Assembly: GCF_963678635.1 (NCBI RefSeq)
Contig: NC_087070.1
Coordinates: 14,449,840 to 14,513,839 of the forward strand
DNA: 64,000 nucleotides
From: Symsagittifera roscoffensis
Taxonomy: Eukaryota > Xenacoelomorpha > Acoela > Convolutidae
Direction: 5' to 3'
Shown piece by piece: positions 58,192 through 64,000 of the stretch. A model generated the notes under the pieces. That model did not search any database and was not told where the DNA came from. It saw only the letters and a list, made by a program, of their open reading frames with translations. Positions within the stretch are counted from its first letter, which is position 1. Every line of letters starts with the position of its first letter. A program made the translations under genes and the position numbers.

Positions 58192-60458
58192 ATGTGTTGT
58201 GTCAACATGTGAGGGAAGATACAAGTGTAATGTGGCAACAGCGGGTGACCCGCCGATGATAACATACAGCAGCTATCTCACATTTATGTGTTGTGTCAAC
58301 ATGTGAGGGAAGATACAAGTTTTTTGTGGTAACAGCGGGTGACCCGCCGATGATTACATAAAACAGCTATCTCACATTTATGTGTTGTGTCAACATGTTA
58401 GGGAAAATACAAGTTTATTGTGGCAACAGCGGGTGACCCGCCGATGATAAGATACAGCAGCTATCTCACATTTATGTGTTGTGTCAACATGTGAGGGAAG
58501 ATACAAGTTTATTGTGGTAACAGCGGGTGATCCGCCGATGATAAGATACAGCAGCTATCTCACATTTATGTATTGTGTCAACATAAGAGGGAAGATACAA
58601 GTTAATTGTGGTAACAGCGGGTGACCCGCCGATGATAACATACAACAGCTATCTCACATTTATGTGTTGTGTCAACATGTTAGGGAAGATACAAGTTTTT
58701 TGTGGTAACAGCGGGTGACCCGCCGATGATAAGATACAGCAGCTATCTCACATTTATGTGTTGTGTCAACATAATAGGGAAGATACAAGTTTATTGTGGT
58801 AACAGCGGGTGACCCGCCGATGATAACATAAAGCAGCTATCTCACATTTATGTGTTGTGTCAACATGTGAGGGAAGATACAAGTTTATTGTGGTAACAGC
58901 GGGTGACCCGCCGATGATAAGATACAGCAGCTATCTCACATTTATGTATTGTGTCAACATAAGAGGGAAGATACAAGTTAATTGTGGTAACAGCGGGTGA
59001 CCCGCCGATGATAACATACAACAGCTATCTCACATTTATGTGTTGTGTCAACATGTTAGGGAAGATACAAGTTTATTGTGGTAACAGCGGGTGACCCGTC
59101 GATGATAAGATACAGCAGCTATCTCACATTTATGTGTTCTGTCAACATAATAGGGAAGATACAAGTTTATTGTGGTAACAGCGGGTGACCCGCCGATGAT
59201 AACATAAAGCAGCTATCTCACATTTTTGTGTTGTGTCAACATGTGAGGGAAGATACAAGTGTATTGTGGTAACAGCGGGTGACCCGCCGATGATAAGATA
59301 CAGCAGCTATCTCACATTTATGTGTTGGGTCAACATGTGAGGGAAGATACAAGTTTATTGTGGTAACAGCGGGTGACCCGCCGATGATAAGATACAGCAG
59401 CTATCTCACATTTATGTATTGTGTCAACATAAGAGGGAAGATACAAGTTAATTGTGGTAACAGCGGGTGACCCGCCGATGATAACATACAACAGCTATCT
59501 CACATTTATGTGTTGTGTCAACATGTTAGGGAAGATACAAGTTTATTGTGGTAACAGCGGGTGACCCGCCGATGATAAGATACAGCAGCTATCTCACATT
59601 TATGTGTTCTGTCAACATGTTAGGGAAGATACAAGTTTATTGTGGTAACAGCGGGTGACCCGCCGATGATAACATACAGCAGCTATCTCACATTTATGTG
59701 TTGTGTCAACATGTGAGGGAAGAAACAAGTTTTTTGTGGTAACAGCGGGTGACCCGCCGATGATAACATACAGCAGCTATCTCACATTTTTGTGTTGTGT
59801 CAACATGTGAGGGAAGATACAAGTGTATTGTGGTAACAGCGGGTGACCCGCCGATGATAACATACAGCAGCTATCTCACATTTATGTTTTGTGTCAACAT
59901 AAGAGGGAAGATACAAGTTAATTGTGGTAACAGCGGGTGACCCGCCGATGATAACATACAGCAGCTATCTCACATTTTTGTGTTGTGTCAACATGTGAGG
60001 GAAGATACAAGTGTATTGTGGTAACAGCGGGTGACCCGCCGATGATAACATACAGCAGCTATCTCACATTTATGTGTTGTGTCAACATGTGAGGGAAGAT
60101 ACAAGTTTATTGTGGTAACAGCGGGTGACCCGCCGATGATAACATACAGCAGCTGTCTCACATTTCTGTGTTGTGTCAACATGTGAGGGAAGATACAAGT
60201 GTAATGTGGCAACAGCGGGTGACCCGCCGATGATAACATACAGCAGCTATCTCACATTTATGTGTTGTGTCAACATGTGAGGGAAGATACAAGTGTAATG
60301 TGGCAACAGCGGGTGACCCGCCGATGATAACATACAGCAGCTATCTCACATTTATGTGTTGTGTCAACATGTGAGGGAAGATACAAGTTTATTGTGGTAA
60401 CAGCGGGTGACCCGTCGATGATAACACACAGCAGCTATCTCACTTTTATGTGTTGTGT

Positions 60459-60477
60459 TGTTAGCAGAAAAAGAGAC
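60459..60477 (-). other. 19-base gap between the satellite edge and the ankyrin exon
   Basis: Read on the minus strand, this is GTCTCTTTTTCTGCTAACA, after which the satellite begins in reverse complement. The last satellite unit is only slightly altered (CCCGTCGATG, AACACACAG, CACTTTTATG), so there is no graded decay at the edge. The junction joins TGTTGTGT of the monomer to TGTTAGCAG of single-copy DNA, so a short TGTT/TGTG similarity could have guided it. An in-frame TAA lies at 60463-60461 if the exon is read through without splicing. Confidence 0.8.
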
Positions 60478-60481
60478 CTTT
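60472..60481 (-). promoter_or_regulatory. Probable 5' splice site (AAAG|GTCTCT)
   Basis: On the minus strand the sequence AAAG is followed by GT at 60477-60476. The exon side fits the metazoan consensus, but the intron side (GTCTCT) is weak beyond the GT. The site is chosen mainly because it makes the exon exactly 198 bases, two 99-base ankyrin units, with equal phase at both ends. A GT at AAT|GTGAAC further upstream is the main alternative and would shorten the second repeat. Confidence 0.6.
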
Positions 60482-60675
60482 GAGCAGGTTCACATTCAGC
60501 ATCGACGGAATGTGAGTGGCCTGGGCTAGGAGATGGAGCGCCGTCTGTCCTGCCGAGTTAATCTGGTCTGTTCCAGCCCCCCTTTCCATCAGCAGATCCA
60601 CAATCACACTGTCCTTGTTATGCACACAGGCTGTCATCAGAGGTGTGAAGCCTTCTTCGTTCACGTGGTTCACGT
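60478..60675 (-). CDS. Internal exon of an ankyrin-repeat protein (two repeats, 66 residues)
   Basis: The exon reads from 60675 down to 60478, beginning with the last two bases of a split Asp codon (AC after an upstream G) and ending with the first base of the next codon. Both ends are phase 1. The first repeat shows the ankyrin core NEEGFTPLMTACVHNK, then VDLLMERGA; the second shows NSAGQTALHLLAQATH, then NVNLLK. TPLMTA and TALHLL match the family TPLHxA helix start, and VDLLMERGA matches the second helix and turn. The length of 198 bases is exactly two 33-residue units, a common exon size in ankyrin-type genes. Ankyrin repeats bind other proteins; which protein this is cannot be told from two repeats. 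The frame has no internal stop, so the exon looks intact. Flanking exons are not seen in the window: the satellite lies immediately downstream, and at least 3.3 kb of intron-like sequence lies upstream. A terminal exon ending at TAA 60463-60461 is a less likely alternative. Confidence 0.85.
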
Positions 60676-60712
60676 CTGCAAAACAAAACCAATCACACTA
60701 CACGTTAAACGT
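60676..60712 (-). promoter_or_regulatory. 3' splice site of the ankyrin exon
   Basis: On the minus strand the intron ends GGTTTTGTTTTGCAG, with the AG at 60677-60676 and a T/G-rich pyrimidine tract before it. A TTTAAC sequence about 29 bases upstream of the AG fits a branch point. The first exon bases ACGTGAACCACGTG continue a D-V-N-H-V-N reading typical of the turn between ankyrin repeats. This is the stronger of the two splice sites. Confidence 0.8.
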
Positions 60713-61059
60713 TCGTTTTGGTAGTAGTTTTCTAGAATATCAGCTAGATGTGTTTTTTGTTATGGCTACCAAATGTACTATGGTTCTAACTATACTAGCC
60801 AATTTTAATTTGTTTTTATGAGTGTTGTCAATTGTTTTTTTTGCCAATGCCTTTATCCCTCAGAAGTTATTGATATTGGAAGGGGGGTGGTTTTTCGACA
60901 GATTTGTTGATTTTGCTTAGGCTGACTGTTTTAACTGGTTGATTGTGACTTCGCCTCCCCCCCCCCCCCCCCCCCCCCCCTGAACATTCTTTTTAAGAGA
61001 AGTTCACGGCTGAGCACACATTCATTGGGTGTCGTGAAGCATAGAGACTTCTGGGGGAC
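60713..61059. other. Single-copy AT-rich intron-like sequence
   Basis: I see no exon, promoter or recognisable repeat here apart from the C run at 60957-60980 and a short T run near 60831-60841. Open frames on the plus strand that overlap the ankyrin exon and run into this stretch have no family features and are shadows of the exon. On the gene model this is the intron upstream of the ankyrin exon. Confidence 0.6.
60957..60980. repeat. 24-base poly(C) run (poly(G) on the gene strand)
   Basis: Twenty-four consecutive C residues follow TTCGCCT and precede TGAACATTC. On the minus strand, the sense strand of the ankyrin gene, this is a G24 run able to form a G-quadruplex. The exact length is prone to sequencing error. 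It lies about 280 bases upstream of the exon. Confidence 0.9.
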
Positions 61060-61858
61060 AAATACATCATATACATCAAAATACATCATACTCGCTGAAA
61101 GTATCAGAAGGAGCAAGTTCTGTTTCGAACTGTTACTTAAAGTTAGCTAGCTTACAGTTTCATATATATCAAAAACATCATTTTTATGAAAGAATCAGAA
61201 GCAGCAATTTGTAATTTTAACTTAAAATGAATTCTTTTAAAGTTTCATAATCAACATGAGCATCAAAGACATCGTTTTGCTGAAAGTAATAGAAGGTGCA
61301 ATTTTGGTTTTGAGTCGTAGCATAAGTTAACTTGGTTTAGAGTTCCATAATCAACATTTGTAACAAATATATCATATTTACTGAAAGTATCAAAAGCAGC
61401 AATTTGTAACTTAAGATTAATTATTTTACAGCTTCGTAATCAACATGTACATCAAACAGAGCCTATTTACTGAAAAGATTACAAATAATAAGTAGTGTTT
61501 CGACTTGTAACTTAGAAAAAACTTTGTTAAGAGTTTCAAAATCAACATGAACATCACAAACATCGTTTTTATGAAAGTAACAGAAGCAGCAATTTTTTTT
61601 TCGAATTTTAAGGCAAGATTACTTAGTTTAGATTTTCTTAGACTTTTATAATCAACATGCACATCAAATACAGCATATTTACTGAAAGTGTCAGAAGGGG
61701 GTTTTTTTGGATTTTAAGTTAAGGTTGCATAATTTAGAGTTTCATATATAACATGTACATCAAATGGCTCAATTTTAATGAAATCATCAGAAGGAGCAGT
61801 TTTTATTTCGAATAACTCAGTTTTATTTAGCTTAGAGTTTCATAATTACGCTTGCAAT
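61060..61858 (+). repeat. Degenerate AT-rich tandem repeat, period about 97 bp, block 1
   Basis: A module reading AGTTTCATAATCAACATG, then ACATCAAATACATC, a T-rich stretch, ACTGAAAGTATCAGAAGGAG, CAATTTTTGTTTCGAATTG, and TAACTTAAGATTACTTAG recurs with much divergence. The AGTTTCAT anchor, or its nearest variant, lies near 61156, 61241, 61341, 61430, 61532, 61642, 61738 and 61836, steps of 85 to 110 bases. A leading partial copy starts near 61060. Copies differ by substitutions and small indels, so this is an old array, unlike the 94-bp satellite. Short open frames here are chance. Confidence 0.85.
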
Positions 61859-61931
61859 AAGCAAGCATCATCAAACTGGAAAATATACTTTTTTGGGTTA
61901 ACAATTAGTTTAAGAAAATCTCTTGAATCAA

Positions 61932-61984
61932 TTCTTTTCACTTCTCTTTTTATCTTCTCTTCATTTCTCTTCTTACCTTCTCTT
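61932..61984 (+). repeat. Pyrimidine-rich low-complexity tract
   Basis: About 53 bases are almost wholly C and T, built from TTCTCTT-like words with scattered A residues. On the minus strand it is an AGAAGAGAA-rich purine tract. It lies just before the tRNA-like fragment and may be part of the same inserted element. No function is assigned. Confidence 0.75.
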
Positions 61985-62010
61985 AACATGTTCCAGGTTG
62001 CTTCCTTCTT

Positions 62011-62069
62011 GGTGTGGATTCGAAACAGTTGACTTTGTATCATAAGGTCGGGGGTTCGAGTTGTGCGCA
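62011..62069 (+). pseudogene. tRNA-like relic, possible head of a tRNA-derived SINE
   Basis: The sequence contains GGTTCGAGT at 62053-62061, a good match to the RNA polymerase III B box (GGTTCGANTCC), preceded by GACTTTGTATCATAAGGTC, which can fold as an anticodon arm: ACTTT pairs with AAGGT around a seven-base GTATCAT loop. The 5' part lacks a convincing A box and D arm, the T stem does not pair well (GGGGG against TGTGC), and the acceptor ends do not match. It is therefore not a working tRNA gene. A degraded tRNA-derived element or chance similarity are the alternatives. Confidence 0.3.
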
Positions 62070-62109
62070 TTTCTTGTTTTCCTTTTCACTATCAATTAAA
62101 TTAAGAACG

Positions 62110-62700
62110 AAATTTCGAGAAAAATGAAATGTTGGTTTTTCTTTTTTTGTGTTCAGGATTTTTCGGCTAATTTGCCACAACGGTTTCTCTTTTGCTGTTG
62201 ACAATTCTTCTTGTAGTAGCAAGTGCAAATTATGTTCAAAATAATTTTAAGGGGGACTTGAAAGGTTTTTTTAATGAAATTGTCTCAAAGTTCTTTTTTT
62301 TGGTTCCATTGGTGTCTGCTGAAAGATGGTCGGCTTAGTCGCCACAACCTTGATTTTCTTGCGGTGTAAACAACTTTTATTGTAGCTGCAAGTGCAAGTG
62401 CTGTTCACTCTAGTTTCAAGGGGAACTTGAAAGCTTTTTGAAAATAAATAAAAAAATTATTTTTTTTTGTTGAGATGCTGGTAGCTCAAAATTATTGGCT
62501 CAGTTGCCACATCATTAACTTTTCTTGAGCTGTAATCATTTTCCTTGTAGTTACAACTGCAACTTTTGTCCGTTGTTGCTTGAAGTTGGACTTCAATTTT
62601 TTTTTATAAAATCATATTATTTTCCGCTCAACTTGTGTCTGCTCAAAGAGTGTCGGCTTTGTTTCTTTTCGTCAATTTTGTTCTTATGCTGAAACTCTGT
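62110..62700 (+). repeat. Diverged tandem repeat of about 160-167 bp, 3 to 4 copies
   Basis: The anchor CGGCTNAGTNGCCACAAC appears as CGGCTAATTTGCCACAAC (62164), CGGCTTAGTCGCCACAACC (62331), TGGCTCAGTTGCCACATC (62496), and a shortened CGGCTTTG (62654), at steps of 167, 165 and 158 bases. Between anchors each copy repeats TTGTAGTNGCAAGTGCAA, a GTTCA-like word, GGGGNACTTGAAAG and a T-rich stretch, then TGTCTGCTNAAAG. Divergence is substantial. The set lies inside the gap between the two blocks of the roughly 100-bp repeat, so it probably belongs to an insertion. Confidence 0.75.
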
Positions 62701-62819
62701 TTGCCTGGAATGAACTTCTATCGCGACATGAGAAAAGTTATATGATCTACTTTATTTTCATTTTCGACTTTTTATGTTTTTTTTGTTAGTGTTGTATTAC
62801 AAGTGGTGCTAAGCTCCTC
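62701..62819. other. Short unassigned AT-rich spacer
   Basis: Between the end of the roughly 160-bp repeats and the restart of the roughly 100-bp repeats there is AT-rich sequence with no frame, repeat or site I can name. It may be the right end of the inserted segment. Confidence 0.4.
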
Positions 62820-63965
62820 TTTGCCTCTTTGTCAACATGTACATCAAATGCCTCAACCTTACTGAAATTATCAGAAGGAGCAGTTGTTAATTTTAATTGT
62901 AGATTAGGATTACTTAGGTTAAGGTTTCATAATCAACATGTACATCAAATACATAAATTTTACTAAAAGTGTCAGAAGGAGCAGTTTTTGTTTCTTATTG
63001 TTAGTTACAGTTACTTAGTTTAGAGTTTATACTCAAGAGGTACATCAAAGACATCATTTTTACTAAAATTCTCAGAAGGAGCAATTTTTGTTTCGATTTG
63101 TAGCTCAAGATTTCTTACTTAAGGTATTCATAGTCAACATAAACCACAAATACATCAATTTTACTGAAAGTATCAGAAGTAGCCGTTTTTTTGAATGGCA
63201 GCTTAGATTTCACAGCTTAGGTTTTCTAAATCAGCATAAACATGAAATATTGGAAGGAGCAACTTTTGTTTCGAATCGTACGTCAAGATTAATTATTTTA
63301 AATTTTCTTAATCATCATGAACATCAAATTCATAGTTTTTATGAAAGTATCAGAAGGAGCCTTTTTTGTTTTGAATCGTAGAATAAGTTAACTTAGTTTA
63401 TCGTTTTGAACCGTAGCATAAGTTAATTTAATTTAGAGTTTCATAATCAACATGTACAACAATTACATCTTATTTACCGAGAGTATCAGAAGCGGCTAAT
63501 TTTTGTTTCAAATTGTTTTTTAAGATTAATTATTTTAGAGATTCATAATTAACATGTAAATCAAATACATCATTGTTACTGAAAGTATCAGAAGGAGCAA
63601 TTTTCTTGAATTGTAACTTAAGATTACTTAGTTTGGAGTATCATAATCAACATTACATCATATACAGCACTTTTACTGAAAGTAATTGAATGAATAAATA
63701 TTGTTTCGACTTTTAACTTACGATTACTTTGCTTAGCGATCCAAAGTCAACTTGAACATCAAAAAATCTTTTTATGTAAGTATCAAAAAGAGCTATTTTT
63801 TTTCGAATCGCAGTTTAAGTTTATTTAGTTTAGGGAGTTTCATAATCAACATCTATAACAAACAAATCATTTTTACTGAAAGTGTCAGAAGCAGCAATTT
63901 TTTGTTCTAATTTGTAACTTAAGATTGAGTAATTTAGAGTTTCATAATCCACATGATCGTGAAAT
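62820..63965 (+). repeat. Degenerate AT-rich tandem repeat, period about 99-100 bp, block 2
   Basis: This is the same module as at 61060-61858. The AGTTTCATAATCAACATG anchor or a variant lies near 62923, 63024, 63123, 63220, 63300, 63436, 63538, 63637, 63736, 63836 and 63936. Steps are mostly 97-102 bases, with one short (80) and one long (136), the long one due to a partial internal duplication of the CGTAGNATAAGTTAA segment. A first copy begins near 62829 with TCAACATGTACATCAAATG. Copies are strongly diverged. The array probably continues beyond the right edge. Confidence 0.85.
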
Positions 63966-63973
63966 ACATATTT

Positions 63974-63986
63974 AAAAAAAAAAAAT
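63974..63986 (+). repeat. 13-base poly(A) run
   Basis: Thirteen consecutive A residues follow TACATATTT inside the last visible copy of the roughly 100-bp repeat. It replaces the T-rich part of the module and may be simple slippage. Confidence 0.85.
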
Positions 63987-64000
63987 TAGATGGTGTAATT

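Larger units (their letters stand above)
1..60458 (+). repeat. Giant 94-bp tandem satellite array, about 640 copies, truncated at the left edge
   Basis: Units run head to tail, taking the recurring start motif GTTGTGTCAACATGTGAGGG as phase zero; most starts are exactly 94 bases apart (for example 93 to 187). In order, the monomer carries GTTGTGTCAAC, TGTGAGGGAAGATACAAG, a variable TTTATTGTGGTAACAG or TGTATTGTGGCAACAG segment, the GC-rich core GCGGGTGACCCGCCGATGAT, then AACATACAGCAGCTATC and CTCACATTTATGT. Occasional units are 92, 93 or 95 bp from single-base indels such as GATCAAG for GATACAAG or GCGGTGACC for GCGGGTGACC. I saw no inverted unit, no inserted transposon and no gene. Neighbouring copies differ at few positions, which suggests continuing homogenisation. 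The first base of the window is already in the array, so the left end is not seen. The function is unknown; a centromeric, heterochromatic or neutral intronic satellite are all possible. Confidence 0.97.

Noticed and set aside
1-60458. Many open frames of 60-130 codons on both strands with recurring peptides such as LPSHVDTTHKCEIAA and CEGRYKFIVVTAGDPP
   Set aside because: They are translations of the satellite. Because 94 is one more than a multiple of three, the frame rotates each unit, so each peptide is the same monomer read in successive frames until a stop about 2-3 units later. Indels between copies are not multiples of three and there is no codon-position bias.
1-60458. CRISPR array
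   Set aside because: The whole 94-base unit repeats without unique spacers, there are hundreds of copies with drift, and no cas-like gene is present; the flanking gene is a split eukaryotic ankyrin exon.
1-60458. CENP-B box in the monomer
   Set aside because: The only CGGG sites, one on each strand, lack the required upstream A and TTCG positions, so the 17-base box is not present. A centromeric role cannot be claimed from this.
1-60458. Nuclear-receptor-like half sites (GGGTCA / TGACCC) in the core
   Set aside because: The words are present in the GC-rich palindrome, but a six-base match inside a repeated palindrome is expected by composition and nothing else supports a regulatory role.
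60461-60675. Ankyrin segment as a terminal exon ending at TAA 60463-60461
   Set aside because: Kept only as an alternative. The residues after LLK (GLFFC) do not continue an ankyrin repeat, while a GT just before them gives an exact 198-base phase-matched exon.
60516-60821. Plus-strand open frames over and beside the ankyrin exon
   Set aside because: They are antisense shadows of the 198-base exon running into intron sequence; their translations show no family features.
62011-62069. Functional tRNA gene
   Set aside because: A B-box match and an anticodon-like arm are present, but there is no D arm, the T stem does not pair and the acceptor ends do not match; it is at most a relic.
60931-63381. 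Open frames of 61-97 codons in the AT-rich flank
   Set aside because: They overlap degenerate repeats, the C run (giving a poly-Gly stretch) or low-complexity tracts, have no recognisable domain, and are about the length expected by chance.
1-64000. LTR retrotransposon, terminal inverted repeat transposon or rDNA
   Set aside because: No long terminal repeats, reverse transcriptase, transposase or rRNA-like sequence was found; the long direct repeats are satellite blocks in monomer register.

Overview
This window is eukaryotic, almost certainly metazoan, nuclear DNA. The evidence is a giant tandem satellite, a phase-symmetric GT-AG exon coding ankyrin repeats, and AT-rich intronic sequence with degenerate repeats, homopolymer runs and a tRNA-like relic. 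No bacterial gene, operon, rRNA or intact tRNA gene is visible. The 3' flank, with its roughly 160-bp and 100-bp repeat families, would suit a marine invertebrate such as a mollusc, but that is a guess and no species is claimed.

Layout. (1) Positions 1-60458 are one uninterrupted head-to-tail array of a 94-bp monomer (about 640 copies, about 44% G+C by count of a consensus monomer). It runs off the left edge, so its true length is unknown but at least 60.4 kb. All copies I read lie in the same orientation, and no gene or transposon interrupts it. It is a mosaic of nested amplifications whose offsets are multiples of 94 bp within a few bases: 846-bp (9 monomer), 938-bp (10), 1034/1128-bp (11/12), 3570-bp (38) and 4136-bp (44) blocks, plus an order-preserving duplication of roughly 8 kb at about 19.1-27.0 kb and 43.1-50.8 kb. 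(2) At 60459 the array stops sharply. Nineteen bases further right is the best-supported gene piece: a 198-bp minus-strand exon (60478-60675) coding exactly 66 residues, or two 33-residue ankyrin units, with a convincing 3' splice site and a weaker 5' splice site. On this model the whole array lies in the intron downstream of the exon, or in the 3' flank. (3) Positions 60676-64000 read as upstream intron. They contain a 24-C run, a degenerate AT-rich tandem repeat of about 97-100 bp in two blocks (61060-61858 and 62820-63965), and between the blocks about 950 bp with a pyrimidine tract, a tRNA-like fragment with a B-box match, and a roughly 160-bp tandem repeat.

The translated peptides found throughout the array are repeat artefacts, not genes. 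The most notable observations are: the satellite starting only 19 bases inside a probable intron; AATAAA poly(A) hexamers occurring many times on the same strand as the ankyrin exon; two hairpin-forming sequences in each monomer; and the multi-scale block structure. I see no defence system, CRISPR or biosynthetic locus.
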